Source: Lachnospiraceae bacterium (lineage in GTDB: Bacteria; Bacillota; Clostridia; Lachnospirales; Lachnospiraceae). From it: DNA of 64,000 nucleotides. Made by a program: the position numbers and the translations under genes. Position 1 is the stretch's first letter. Every line of letters starts with the position of its first letter. Shown here one piece after another: positions 45,454 through 54,243 of the stretch. A model generated the notes under the pieces. That model was given only the letters and a program-made list of their open reading frames with translations. It did no database searches and was not told where the DNA came from. The DNA is taken from NCBI GenBank assembly GCA_022774705.1, contig JALFLM010000181.1, forward strand, positions 1 to 64,000. Direction: 5' to 3'.

Positions 45454-46569
45454 ATGGAACAGAATATGTTATCGGAAAATGTGCAGAGCACGGGGGACAT
45501 GACAGCACTGAAGGAAGAAAAGACACTGGATCAGCTGATGGCGGAATGCAATTTTACAGCTGAAGAACTGAGAACCGTTGATGCGTATGCATCTCAGATC
45601 AATGTGATGGATAATAATGAGATCCTGGAATACGGTGTGGGATGTCAGAAGAAGCTGACTGATTTCTCTGAGACAGCGCTGAACAATGTAAAAACAAAGG
45701 ATCTGGGCGAGGTTGGCGATATGCTGACCGATGTGATTGTGGAACTGAAAAGTTTTGATGCAGCTGAGGAGAAAAAAGGGCTGTTCGGATTATTTAAAAA
45801 GCAAACGGATCGTCTGGAGGCTTTAAAGGGCCGTTACACCAAAGCGGCTGCCAATGTGCAGAAGATCTGCGATTCCCTGGAAGAGCATCAGGTTACTCTG
45901 ATGAAAGATATTTCTGTTCTGGATCAGATGTATGAACTGAATACCGCCTATTTCAGGGAACTGACCATGTATATTATGGCCGGTAAGAAAAAACTGGAAG
46001 AGCTGCGGACCGCAGACCTGCCCGCCCTGATGGAAAAGGCGCAGCGCACCGGCCTGCAGGAAGATGCTCAGGCGGTAAAGGATATGGACAGCCAGTGCAA
46101 CCGGTTTGAGAAAAAACTGCACGATCTGGAACTGACCCGCATGATCTCTCTTCAGATGGCACCTCAGATTCGTCTGATTCAGAGCAGCGATACCCAGATG
46201 GTTGAGAAAATCCAGTCCACCATTGTCAATACGGTACCGCTCTGGAAAAGCCAGATGGTACTGGCGCTGGGAATGGAACATTCCAATCAGGCAGCCAGAG
46301 CTCAGGCTGCAGCTACCGATCTGACCAATGAACTGCTCCGTAAGAATGCGGAAGCGCTGAAAACAGTCAGCATAGAAACGGCAAAAGCCTCCGAACGGGG
46401 AATCGTGGATATGGAAACGCTGAAGCAGACCAACGAATCGCTGATCTCCACCCTGGATGAAGTAATGCGGATCCAGAAGGAAGGCCATGAAAAACGTATG
46501 GAAGCAGAAGGACAGATGCAGCAGATCGAAACGGAGCTTAAGGCCAAGCTCCTGGAAATATCACGCTGA
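45454..46569 (+). CDS. telA: TelA-family toxic anion resistance protein
   Basis: 371 aa, helical throughout, no membrane segment. Typical TelA features are QINVMDNNEILEYGVGCQKKLTDFSETALNNVKTKDLGEVGDMLTDVIVELKSF, LLGLFKK-like GLFGLFKKQTDRL, and MISLQMAPQIRLIQSSDTQMVEKIQSTIVNTVPLWKSQMVLALG. Members are linked to tellurite and antibiotic tolerance; the mechanism is not settled. It forms an operon with xpaC. Confidence 0.93.
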   Translation: MEQNMLSENVQSTGDMTALKEEKTLDQLMAECNFTAEELRTVDAYASQINVMDNNEILEYGVGCQKKLTDFSETALNNVKTKDLGEVGDMLTDVIVELKSFDAAEEKKGLFGLFKKQTDRLEALKGRYTKAAANVQKICDSLEEHQVTLMKDISVLDQMYELNTAYFRELTMYIMAGKKKLEELRTADLPALMEKAQRTGLQEDAQAVKDMDSQCNRFEKKLHDLELTRMISLQMAPQIRLIQSSDTQMVEKIQSTIVNTVPLWKSQMVLALGMEHSNQAARAQAAATDLTNELLRKNAEALKTVSIETAKASERGIVDMETLKQTNESLISTLDEVMRIQKEGHEKRMEAEGQMQQIETELKAKLLEISR

Positions 46570-46627
46570 TTCAGCGGTAAAGCAGTTATCTTATCATTCA
46601 GCTGTTAAGCAGCCGGCTGTTATAAAA

Positions 46628-46690
46628 CAGGCCCATCCGGGAATGCGGGGAGCATCGTGATGATGCGGATGACATTTCCGGATGAGCCTG
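46628..46690. terminator. Two-tier hairpin between telA and the minus-strand genes
   Basis: An 18-bp stem with two G-U pairs (46628-46645 with 46673-46690) and an inner GCATC/GATGC hairpin. There is no long T-run on either strand; it probably serves both converging units. Confidence 0.65.
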
Positions 46691-46700
46691 TTATCTGATT

Positions 46701-46750
46701 GATGATGAATTTCAATCCATTAGTAGATGATGAATTTCAATTCATTAGTA
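46701..46750. repeat. Tandem 25-bp direct repeat
   Basis: 46701-46725 and 46726-46750 are identical except for one base (GATGATGAATTTCAATYCAT core). Noncoding, between a terminator and the end of the DUF4250 gene. Confidence 0.9.
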
Positions 46751-46773
46751 TATAAATCCCTTACGTAAGCTTC

Positions 46774-46953
46774 TTATATAAACTGATTGGCTGCGGCGTC
46801 ATATTCATAATCAATGGCAGCCAGTTTTTCAATGATTTCCTGTTTATCCTCTTCCAGATCTTCGCAGAGCGCATCCAGTGAAGAATAGAAATCCCGCAGC
46901 TTCATATTGACTGTGCTCAGCAGGATGACAGGGTCGTTGGGGAGTACTTTCAT
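46774..46953 (-). CDS. DUF4250 small protein
   Basis: 59 aa. The sequence LPNDPVILLSTVNMKLRDFYSSLDALCEDLEEDKQEIIEKLAAIDYEYDAAANQF matches DUF4250 along its whole length. ATG 46953 with AAAGGA upstream is used; an in-frame ATG at 47040 would overlap the MBL gene and add non-conserved residues. No function is known. It lies 49 nt after the MBL-fold gene, probably co-transcribed. Confidence 0.88.
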   Translation of the reverse strand: MKVLPNDPVILLSTVNMKLRDFYSSLDALCEDLEEDKQEIIEKLAAIDYEYDAAANQFI

Positions 46954-47002
46954 ATCGTTTTTTCCTTTCTGTGCAGAGTGATGTGTTTTCATCCTGCTTT
47001 GT

Positions 47003-47812
47003 CTAAAGCAGCAGGATTCGTTCCTCGTCATCCGGTACATAAAGATTGCCGGAGTAGTTCAGTTCACCTTCAGCAAGATAGCGTCCCTTTCGGGTGGTAA
47101 TGTCCGTTTTATCCTCGGTGTGCCAGAGTACCATGTTTTTAACATGGAGTCTTTCAGCCAGCTCACAGGCATCCTTTACGGTGCTGTGATGTTTTTCATA
47201 GGGTCTGAAGCGTTCTGCGTCTTCATACATGCAGAATGCTTCGTGGAGCAGCCAGTCGCTGCCTCTGACATATTCAAAGCAGCACTCGTGGTACGGTTCG
47301 TCTCCGGTGAAGGAGAGTTTTTTGCCATTGCTCAGTATGGTGGTAAAACCGAATTGCTTTGCCTTGGTGGATTCGATGTCAAAGAAGGTAACCTGCAGAC
47401 CGAGGATATCTTTTGTATCTCCGTTTTTCAGAGGCACGAAGAAAATCTGTTTTCCGATATAATCACAGAACTTTTTCTGTACAGTCAGGCGGCACAGGGT
47501 CTCCAGTGTGGAAATCAGTTCTTCGTGGGCATAGACGTAAACCGGTTCGGTCAGCTGACCGGCTTTCATGCCGGATGCAAGAAGCCTGAAAAGCCAGACA
47601 AATCCCAGCGTGTGGTCGCAGTGCTCATGAGTCATAAAAATATGATGAATATTCTGAATGGAAATCTGCATATTATGCAGCTTTTTTAAAATGGTATTGC
47701 CGCCGCCGCAGTCAACCAGAAAATACTCCTCTCCCTTTCGCAGAGCAAAACAGGTGTTGTAACAAGAGGTAACCATGGCGTTGCCTGTACCGATCACGTA
47801 TAATTCTTCCAT
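47003..47812 (-). CDS. MBL-fold metallo-hydrolase (RNase Z-like)
   Basis: 269 aa. The metal-binding motif THEHCDHTLG (HxHxDH) lies at about residues 63-70, with FTGDEPYHE and a late HSTVKDA / VLWHTED providing further ligands. The family includes RNase Z and related phosphodiesterases; the exosite of tRNase Z is not evident, so the substrate is open. ATG 47812 follows AAGGAGA; a longer in-frame start at 47872 falls inside the argG terminator. Confidence 0.88.
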   Translation of the reverse strand: MEELYVIGTGNAMVTSCYNTCFALRKGEEYFLVDCGGGNTILKKLHNMQISIQNIHHIFMTHEHCDHTLGFVWLFRLLASGMKAGQLTEPVYVYAHEELISTLETLCRLTVQKKFCDYIGKQIFFVPLKNGDTKDILGLQVTFFDIESTKAKQFGFTTILSNGKKLSFTGDEPYHECCFEYVRGSDWLLHEAFCMYEDAERFRPYEKHHSTVKDACELAERLHVKNMVLWHTEDKTDITTRKGRYLAEGELNYSGNLYVPDDEERILLL

Positions 47813-47850
47813 TGGATCTCCTTCTGTCAGGATATGAAATCCCGCTTCAT

Positions 47851-47888
47851 ATAAAAAATATGGAATCAGCATTTGCTGATTCCATATT
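47851..47888 (-). terminator. Terminator of argG
   Basis: Read on the minus strand, a perfect stem of about 14-15 bp (47888-47874 with 47871-47857) is followed by a run of T residues, 52 nt after the argG stop. Confidence 0.88.
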
Positions 47889-47940
47889 ATAGCACAGAAT
47901 TTATCGCAGATATAGCCTGCAATTCTAAAGATTCTATGTA

Positions 47941-49158
47941 TTATTTATTATTTTTCTTCACTTCCTGCATCTTCATGGCACGTACCTTGGATGACAGGCC
48001 GTACAGTGTGATGAAGCCTTCTGCATCGTGATGATCGTATAAATCACCGGTTGTAAAAGATGCAAGGGATTCGTTGTACAGAGAGTAGGGTGATGTGGTA
48101 CCCTGTTTGATAATGTTGCCTTTGTACAGTTTCATCTTTACCGTACCGGTTACGTACTGCTGGGTGCTTTCAATAAATGCCTGCAGAGCTTCACGTAAAG
48201 GTGTGAACCACTTGCCGCTGTAAACCTGATCGGCATACTGCACAGAGATCTGTCTCTTGGCAATTGTGGTATCCTTGTCAAGGATCAGCTCTTCCAGCTG
48301 CTGATGAGCTTCCATCAGAATGGTTCCGCCGGGAGTTTCATAAACGCCGCGGGACTTCATGCCTACGATACGGTTCTCAACGATATCAACGATACCGATA
48401 CCGTGTTTGCCGCCCAGTTCATTGAGCTTTCTGATAATATCGGAAACCTTCATCCGTTCTCCGTTAATGGCCGTGGGAACACCCTTTTCAAAGTCAATGG
48501 AGAGTTCTTCCGGTTCATCGGGAGCTTTTTCGGGAGTCACGCCCAGTACCAGCAGGTGATCGTAGTTGGGAGCACTGGCGGGATCTTCCAGCTCCAGACC
48601 TTCATGGCTGATGTGCCACAGGTTTCTGTCACGGCTGTAGCTGTTGTCAGCAGAGAAAGGAAGATAGATATCGTGGTCTTCACAGTACTTGATCTCCTCA
48701 TCACGGGAAGAAATATTCCAGGTTCTCCAGGGAGCGATGATCTTCAGATCGGGAGCCAGAGCTTTGATGCCCAGCTCGAAACGAACCTGATCGTTGCCCT
48801 TGCCGGTTGCACCGTGGCAGATGGCAACAGCGCCTTCCTTACGGGCAATCTCCACCAGCTTTTTGGCGATTACGGGTCTTGCCATGGCAGTACCCATCAG
48901 ATATTTGTTCTCGTAAACAGCGTTGGCCTGCACACAGGGAACAACATACTCATCACAGAATTCATCAACAACATCTTCGATATAGAGTTTAATGGCGCCG
49001 CTGACTCTGGCTCTTTCATCCAGGCCGTCCAGCTCATTGCCCTGGCCCACGTCGATACAGCAGCATACTACATCATAATCATAGTTTTCTTTTAACCAGG
49101 GGATGATCGCTGTGGTATCAAGTCCGCCTGAATACGCAAGTATAACTTTTTCTTTCAT
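47941..49158 (-). CDS. argG: Argininosuccinate synthase
   Basis: 405 aa, usual length. It joins citrulline and aspartate using ATP. The N-terminal PP-loop is VILAYSGGLDTTAIIPWL. GATGKGNDQVRFE, SRDEEIKYCEDHDIYLPF and YSRDRNLWHISHEG.ELEDP are all ArgG signatures. Transcribed away from argC; a 395-bp region with both promoters and ARG-box-like palindromes lies between. AAAGGGG precedes ATG 49158. A 33-codon ORF ends 1 nt upstream of its start. Confidence 0.97.
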   Translation of the reverse strand: MKEKVILAYSGGLDTTAIIPWLKENYDYDVVCCCIDVGQGNELDGLDERARVSGAIKLYIEDVVDEFCDEYVVPCVQANAVYENKYLMGTAMARPVIAKKLVEIARKEGAVAICHGATGKGNDQVRFELGIKALAPDLKIIAPWRTWNISSRDEEIKYCEDHDIYLPFSADNSYSRDRNLWHISHEGLELEDPASAPNYDHLLVLGVTPEKAPDEPEELSIDFEKGVPTAINGERMKVSDIIRKLNELGGKHGIGIVDIVENRIVGMKSRGVYETPGGTILMEAHQQLEELILDKDTTIAKRQISVQYADQVYSGKWFTPLREALQAFIESTQQYVTGTVKMKLYKGNIIKQGTTSPYSLYNESLASFTTGDLYDHHDAEGFITLYGLSSKVRAMKMQEVKKNNK

Positions 49159-49227
49159 ATTAGGAACCCCTTTTCTGGTTATAGTTAAGATATTCGATTT
49201 TCTGTAAAATACCCTTCAAAAAAAGTA

Positions 49228-49242
49228 TAAAAATACAATAAA
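49228..49242 (-). promoter_or_regulatory. ARG-box-like palindrome in the argG leader
   Basis: The palindromic AT-rich AGTATAAAAATACAA resembles ArgR operator half-sites (TGAAT-N4-ATTCA type). It lies downstream of the argG -10. Assignment rests on resemblance plus context. Confidence 0.4.
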
Positions 49243-49290
49243 ACCGAAATCTGGTACTCATCCTGTCTCTTCTTGAAGAATTACTTGATT

Positions 49291-49319
49291 AATATACAAC
49301 AAAGTGGTATGATTTGCAA
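49291..49319 (-). promoter_or_regulatory. Promoter of argG
   Basis: On the minus strand: TTGCAA (49319-49314), 17-bp spacer, TATATT (49296-49291). The leader is about 125 nt. Confidence 0.75.
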
Positions 49320-49360
49320 GGGAAAATTTGTAATCAAGGGATTGTTTTCTCAAAAAATAA

Positions 49361-49389
49361 TTGCATAATATGCAGAAAAGATGTATAAT
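49361..49389 (+). promoter_or_regulatory. Promoter of argC with overlapping ARG-box-like operators
   Basis: TTGCAT, 17-bp spacer, TATAAT. The -35 lies inside the perfect palindrome TGCATAATATGCA (49362-49374), and the -10 lies inside TGTATAATTATTC (49382-49394). Their centres are about 20-21 bp apart, the spacing of tandem ArgR operators, so arginine repression is likely. Confidence 0.7.
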
Positions 49390-49488
49390 TATTCTCGCTC
49401 TCATAGGATGTAATACTGAAAACTCACTGTCACTGCGGCGGAGAGTTTTTTTATCTCAGACGGAGCGGGGGCGGGACAGAATCCGCGC

Positions 49489-49548
49489 ATGAGAATTTAT
49501 TATCGAATGAGGAAGGAGATGTCTGCCGGTACACACCGGCGGCGGTGA
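49489..49548 (+). CDS. Arg-rich 19-aa leader ORF coupled to argC
   Basis: The ORF encodes MRIYYRMRKEMSAGTHRRR (6 Arg of 19) and ends in three CGG codons and TGA at 49546. Internal in-frame ATGs at 49507 and 49519 would still keep the final Arg triplet; ATG 49519 has GAGGA 5 nt upstream. The last codons overlap GGCGGTGA, which is the best Shine-Dalgarno match for argC ATG 49554. A small hairpin GCCGGT-ACAC-ACCGGC (49525-49540) lies within the ORF. This fits an arginine-sensing leader peptide; translation is unproven. Confidence 0.55.
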   Translation: MRIYYRMRKEMSAGTHRRR

Positions 49549-49553
49549 ACATT

Positions 49554-50594
49554 ATGATTAAAGCAGGTATTATCGGTTCCACTGGTTATGCTGGAGCAGA
49601 ACTTGTCAGATTACTGTATCAGCATGAGGAAGCGGAGGTAGTCTGGTATGGCTCCAGAAGCTATGTGGATAAAAAGTATTACAGCGTATACCCCAACATG
49701 TTTGAAATTATAGATGCGGACTGTCTGGATGACAACATGGCAGAGCTTGCCGAAAGGGTGGATGTGATCTTTACGGCAACTCCTCAGGGACTGTGCGCTT
49801 CCCTTGTCAATGAAGATATTTTATCAAAGGTGAAAATCGTTGATCTGAGTGCCGATTTCCGTCTGAAGGATGTGGATGTGTATGAAAAATGGTATAAAAT
49901 TCAGCATAAGAGTCCTCAGTTTATTCCGGAAGCTGTGTACGGGCTGTGCGAGGTCAACAGAGAGCAGGTTAAAAGCGCAAGGCTGGTGGCCAATCCCGGC
50001 TGCTATACGACATGTTCCATTCTGACGGCGTATCCGCTGGTTAAGGAAGGGCTCATCAATCCCGATACACTGATCATCGACGCCAAGTCGGGAACTTCCG
50101 GTGCAGGCCGCGGTGCCAAGGTGGACAACCTGTTCTGTGAAGTCAATGAGAATATGAAGGCCTACGGTGTTACGACACACAGGCATACACCTGAAATCGA
50201 GGAACAGCTGGGTTATGCATGCGGCAGAAAAATCATGGTTAATTTTACACCTCATCTTGTGCCCATGCAGAGAGGCATTCTGGCTACGGAATATGCGTCT
50301 CTGATGCCCGGTGTGACTGCAGCTGATATCCGCAGCGCTTATGATAAGTATTATAAAGAAGAAAAATTTGTCCGTGTACTGCCGGAGGGTATGGTGCCTC
50401 AGACACGCTTTGTGGAAGGCAGCAATTATGTGGATGTGAATTTTGTAGTGGATGAACGGACCGGCCGGGTGGTTATGATGGGAGCCATGGATAATCTGGT
50501 TAAAGGTGCTGCAGGTCAGGCGGTTCAGAATATGAATCTGCTGTTCGGTCTGCCGGAGGATATGGGGCTGAAGCAGGTACCCATGTTCCCGTAA
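49554..50594 (+). CDS. argC: N-acetyl-gamma-glutamyl-phosphate reductase
   Basis: 346 aa. It reduces acetylglutamyl phosphate with NADPH. GIIGSTGYAGAELVRLL is the nucleotide-binding motif; ANPGCYTT holds the catalytic Cys; HRHTPEIEEQLG and TPHLVPMQRGI are typical. ATG 49554 is used, with GGCGGTGA 5 nt upstream; GTG 49545 in frame would add three residues. First gene of argC-argB-argD, preceded by an Arg-rich leader ORF and likely ArgR operators. Confidence 0.96.
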   Translation: MIKAGIIGSTGYAGAELVRLLYQHEEAEVVWYGSRSYVDKKYYSVYPNMFEIIDADCLDDNMAELAERVDVIFTATPQGLCASLVNEDILSKVKIVDLSADFRLKDVDVYEKWYKIQHKSPQFIPEAVYGLCEVNREQVKSARLVANPGCYTTCSILTAYPLVKEGLINPDTLIIDAKSGTSGAGRGAKVDNLFCEVNENMKAYGVTTHRHTPEIEEQLGYACGRKIMVNFTPHLVPMQRGILATEYASLMPGVTAADIRSAYDKYYKEEKFVRVLPEGMVPQTRFVEGSNYVDVNFVVDERTGRVVMMGAMDNLVKGAAGQAVQNMNLLFGLPEDMGLKQVPMFP

Positions 50595-50666
50595 ATGAAC
50601 CATGGCGGGATATAAAGCAGCCCGGTATGAAAAAACTGTAAAATCAGAAGAGGGAAAGGAAAAACT

Positions 50667-51578
50667 ATGACAGATAATAAATCAATGGATGAAATGGATG
50701 AGATTATGAAAAAAGCGGAAGTGCTGATAGAAGCTCTTCCTTATATACAGCGGTTCAACCGCAAAATCATTGTGGTAAAATACGGCGGAAGTGCCATGGT
50801 GGATGATGAGCTGAAACGCAGCGTGATCGCAGATGTGGTGCTGCTGAAGCTGGTTGGATTCAAGCCGATCATTGTACATGGCGGCGGTAAGGAAATCAGC
50901 AGATGGGTTTCCAAAACCGGTATGGAACCGCATTTTATCAACGGTCTCCGTGTAACAGATGAACCGACTATGGAAATTGCGGAGATGGTATTGAACCGGG
51001 TGAATAAGAGCCTGGTACAGATGATTCAGCAGCTGGGTGTCAGAGGCGTCGGCATCAGCGGCAAGGACGGAGGACTGCTTCACGTTCAGAAGCGGTATTC
51101 AGATGGACAGGATATCGGCTATGTGGGAGAAATCGACGCGGTGGATCCCAAGATCCTGTATGATTTACTGGAAAAGGATTTCCTTCCTGTTGTCTGCCCC
51201 ATCGGTTACGATGACAATTATGATACCTACAATATCAATGCAGACGACGCAGCCTGTGCCATTGCCAAAGCGGTTAAGGCGGAAAAACTGGCATTTTTAT
51301 CGGATATTGAAGGTGTTTACAGAGATTTTAACGATAAATCCACTCTGATCTCCGAACTGGAGCTGGGGGAAGCAGAACGATTTATAAAAGAAGGTTTTGT
51401 GGGCGGAGGTATGATTCCGAAGCTTGGCAACTGTATCGAAGCCCTGAAGGAAGGCGTTTCCCGGGTACATATTCTGGACGGAAGAATCCCCCACTGCCTG
51501 CTTCTGGAGATTTTCACCAACAGAGGTATCGGTACCGCAATTCTGAATCACAAGGAGGAGAGATACTATCATGAGTAA
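50667..51578 (+). CDS. argB: Acetylglutamate kinase
   Basis: 303 aa. [20 protein letters not shown], and FLSDIEGVY with the later GGMIPKL mark NAGK. An extra N-terminal helix ([17 protein letters not shown]) precedes the first strand; arginine-inhibited NAGKs use such a helix to form a hexamer, so feedback inhibition by arginine is likely. GAGGGAAAGG precedes the ATG. It overlaps argD by 8 nt. Confidence 0.96.
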   Translation: MTDNKSMDEMDEIMKKAEVLIEALPYIQRFNRKIIVVKYGGSAMVDDELKRSVIADVVLLKLVGFKPIIVHGGGKEISRWVSKTGMEPHFINGLRVTDEPTMEIAEMVLNRVNKSLVQMIQQLGVRGVGISGKDGGLLHVQKRYSDGQDIGYVGEIDAVDPKILYDLLEKDFLPVVCPIGYDDNYDTYNINADDAACAIAKAVKAEKLAFLSDIEGVYRDFNDKSTLISELELGEAERFIKEGFVGGGMIPKLGNCIEALKEGVSRVHILDGRIPHCLLLEIFTNRGIGTAILNHKEERYYHE

Positions 51579-52785
51579 CACGATCGAAAAGCTGAAAGCA
51601 ATGCCGAAGGAAGACGCGATTGCCTGTGCGGAGGACGTTCTCCTTCATACCTACAATCGTTATCAGATTATACTGGAAAAAGGCGAGGGTATGTATCTGT
51701 ATGATTCGGAAGGAAAAAAATATCTTGATTTCTGCGCCGGAATTGCTGTTTTTGCTCTGGGATACAAAAATGAAAAGTTTAACAACGCTGTGAAGGATCA
51801 GGTGGATAAGCTGGTTCATACCTCCAATTACTATTATAATTTCCCTTCCATCGCAGCTGCACAGAAGCTGACAAAAGCAGCCCGTATGGATAGAGTATTC
51901 TTCACCAACAGCGGTACGGAGGCCATCGAAGGTGCCATTAAAACAGCAAGAAAATATGCATTTAACAAAGATGGAAGGACCGATCATGAGATTATTGCCA
52001 TGAATCATTCCTTCCACGGCAGAAGTATGGGCGCTTTGTCTGTTACAGGCAATCCCCATTATCAGGAGGCATTCAGACCGCTGATCGGCGGTGTGAAATT
52101 CGCTGATTACAATGATCTGGACAGCGTAAAAGCGCTGGTGACCGATAAAACCTGTGCCATTATTCTGGAGCCGGTTCAGGGGGAAGGCGGTATTTATCCT
52201 GCCGCAGAAGAATTCCTGAAAGGCCTGCGGGTGTTGTGTGATGAGAAGGATATTCTGCTGATTTTCGATGAGATTCAGTGCGGTATGGGCAGAACCGGTG
52301 AGATGTTTGCCTGTCAGAGATACGGCGTGGATCCGGACGTGATGACGGTGGCAAAGGCACTGGGCTGCGGGCTTCCCGTGGGAGCATTTCTGGTGAAGGA
52401 AAAAGCAGCTTCTCTGGTGGCAGGAGATCATGGCAGCACATATGGCGGCAATCCGCTGGTGGGTGCGGCTGCCAATGCGGTTTTCGATATTTTCGAAGAA
52501 GAACATATTCTTGATAATGTGCGGGAAACAGGAAGCTATCTCTATGAAAAGCTGGAAGCTGTTGCCAAAGCTCATGAGGAGATCGTGGATCACAGAGGTG
52601 TGGGCTTTATGCAGGGGCTGGAATTTTCTGTTCCCGTGGGTCCCATTGTTTCAAAATGTATTGAAAGCGGCCTGATTCTGATCTCGGCAGGCGCTGATAC
52701 GATCCGGTTTATTCCTCCGCTGATTGCCCGTAAAGAACATGTGGATCAGATGGTGGAGATTCTCGAGTCATGTCTGAAAAAATAA
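51571..52785 (+). CDS. argD: Acetylornithine aminotransferase
   Basis: 404 aa class III aminotransferase. [45 protein letters not shown] and the PLP lysine region [14 protein letters not shown] are intact. It makes N-acetylornithine from the ArgC product. AAGGAGG precedes ATG 51571, inside argB. The 3' end overlaps the ClC gene by 16 nt. No argJ, argF or argH is seen in this window. Confidence 0.95.
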   Translation: MSNTIEKLKAMPKEDAIACAEDVLLHTYNRYQIILEKGEGMYLYDSEGKKYLDFCAGIAVFALGYKNEKFNNAVKDQVDKLVHTSNYYYNFPSIAAAQKLTKAARMDRVFFTNSGTEAIEGAIKTARKYAFNKDGRTDHEIIAMNHSFHGRSMGALSVTGNPHYQEAFRPLIGGVKFADYNDLDSVKALVTDKTCAIILEPVQGEGGIYPAAEEFLKGLRVLCDEKDILLIFDEIQCGMGRTGEMFACQRYGVDPDVMTVAKALGCGLPVGAFLVKEKAASLVAGDHGSTYGGNPLVGAAANAVFDIFEEEHILDNVRETGSYLYEKLEAVAKAHEEIVDHRGVGFMQGLEFSVPVGPIVSKCIESGLILISAGADTIRFIPPLIARKEHVDQMVEILESCLKK

Positions 52786-54116
52786 AAAGAGAAGAAAAAA
52801 ACGCGGAGAAAAAAACAGTGAAGGCCTCCGTGCAGGATGAGATCGATTACGTAAAAGGAGAGATGAGCCACCTGAAGGAACATACGACGGAACGAATTGT
52901 AACCATGGGAAGCGGGCTGCGTTCTTTTGCAGAGTGGGCTGCTTTTGGTGTTCTGGTCGGGCTGGCTGCCGGTTTTGTGGCATCTGTTTTCGGTCTGCTT
53001 CTGGGTGAGATCACAGCTTACAGAATGACCCATCCCCAGCTGATTCTGGGACTGCCCTTTGCCGGGCTCTCCATAGTGTTCCTGTATTATCATTTCGGGG
53101 AGTCGGGTGATGGGGGAACCAATCTGGTGCTTGATTCTGTGAGAAAAGGCGGTAATGTTCCCTGGTATGTGGCGGTACGTATCTTCCTGGCGACGGCGGT
53201 TACCCATCTGTTCGGCGGTTCTGCGGGACGTGAGGGGGCAGCGCTGCAGCTGGGAGGTTCCATCAGTTCCACACTGGCAAAAATCCTGCACCGGGAGGAC
53301 AAAAACCCGACCATCACCGTTATGTGCGGTATGAGCGCGGCTTTTTCCGCTCTTTTCGGTACGCCGCTGGCTGCTGCCGTTTTTGCCATGGAAGTGGTTA
53401 ATGTGGGGAAGATGTATTATCCTGCACTGGTGCCCTGCAGTTTTGCAGCACTGGTCGGTTCCATGGTGGCAAAGGCCATGGGCGTGGAAAGTGAAGTTTT
53501 CGATATGTTTGCCATACCGGAGCTGACAGCAGTTACATTTGTGAAGGTTCTGATTCTTGCGGCCGGATGTGCGCTGGTCAGCATGCTGTTCTGCATCATT
53601 CTTCATGGGGCGCATACCTTTTTTCACAGGCCCATCTGGAATAAATATGTGTCCGTTTTCACGGCAGGTACGGTGGTTGTGCTGCTGACGGTGCTGGTGA
53701 ATTCTTCTGATTACATGGGGACAGGAATGCATGTGATTGCCCGGGCTATTGAAGGGGAGGTCCGGCCGGAAGCATTTCTTTTGAAGATTGTTTTCACGGC
53801 GCTGACTCTGGGTGCCTGCTATAAAGGCGGAGAAATCGTTCCTTCCTTTTTCGTGGGAGCCACCTTCGGCTGTATTGCAGGGCAGATTCTCGGTCTTTCA
53901 CCGTCCCTCTGTGCAGGCGTCGGCATGGTATCCGTATTCTGCGGCGTAACAAACTGCCCCATCAGTTCTCTGCTGATTGCAGCCGAACTGTTCGGTTTTG
54001 AAGGAATCCACTATTTCCTTATCGGTGTGGTTGTAAGTTACACGCTGTCAGGATATTACACTCTGTATTCCAGCCAGAAGATCATTTACAGAAAATACAG
54101 ACAAAAAAGGATGTAA
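52770..54116 (+). CDS. ClC-family anion channel/antiporter
   Basis: 448 aa, about ten or more membrane helices. The gating-Glu motif is GGSAGREGAALQLGGS, and the anion-site loop reads GDGGTNLVLDSV rather than the GSGIP of Cl- antiporters. That resembles the fluoride-type ClC branch (...NLILDEI, THLFGGSAGREG). YKGGEIVPSFFVGATFG follows later. A charged cytoplasmic N-terminus of about 50 residues precedes helix 1. It starts inside argD (16-nt overlap) with only a weak ribosome site, so it depends on argD translation. Chloride versus fluoride specificity is not settled by sequence. Confidence 0.88.
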   Translation: MSEKIKREEKNAEKKTVKASVQDEIDYVKGEMSHLKEHTTERIVTMGSGLRSFAEWAAFGVLVGLAAGFVASVFGLLLGEITAYRMTHPQLILGLPFAGLSIVFLYYHFGESGDGGTNLVLDSVRKGGNVPWYVAVRIFLATAVTHLFGGSAGREGAALQLGGSISSTLAKILHREDKNPTITVMCGMSAAFSALFGTPLAAAVFAMEVVNVGKMYYPALVPCSFAALVGSMVAKAMGVESEVFDMFAIPELTAVTFVKVLILAAGCALVSMLFCIILHGAHTFFHRPIWNKYVSVFTAGTVVVLLTVLVNSSDYMGTGMHVIARAIEGEVRPEAFLLKIVFTALTLGACYKGGEIVPSFFVGATFGCIAGQILGLSPSLCAGVGMVSVFCGVTNCPISSLLIAAELFGFEGIHYFLIGVVVSYTLSGYYTLYSSQKIIYRKYRQKRM

Positions 54117-54168
54117 AATCTTAATAAATCTTTAAGGACTTTTTATAATTTATTCAGAGGTGAAGATA

Positions 54169-54197
54169 TTGCTTTATTGTTCCGATTTGGTTACAAT
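54169..54197 (+). promoter_or_regulatory. Promoter of the comEA cluster
   Basis: TTGCTT, 17-bp spacer, TACAAT, about 47 nt before comEA. A second candidate, TTAATA-17-TATAAT, lies at 54121-54149. Confidence 0.6.
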
Positions 54198-54243
54198 GTA
54201 GAGTACGGGACAGGTATTCCGATCTGCAGGGAAAGGAGTACCG

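Noticed and set aside
48304..49095. 263-codon plus-strand frame opposite argG
   Set aside because: argG is unmistakable on the other strand; this frame has no ribosome site or known motif.
49396..49488. T-box leader for argC
   Set aside because: No T-box consensus and no specifier-type stem; only a weak 7-bp hairpin (49419-49425 with 49443-49449) with a T-run.
54117..54243. Fluoride riboswitch near the ClC gene
   Set aside because: No crcB-motif sequence is visible upstream of the ClC gene, whose start lies inside argD, nor downstream.
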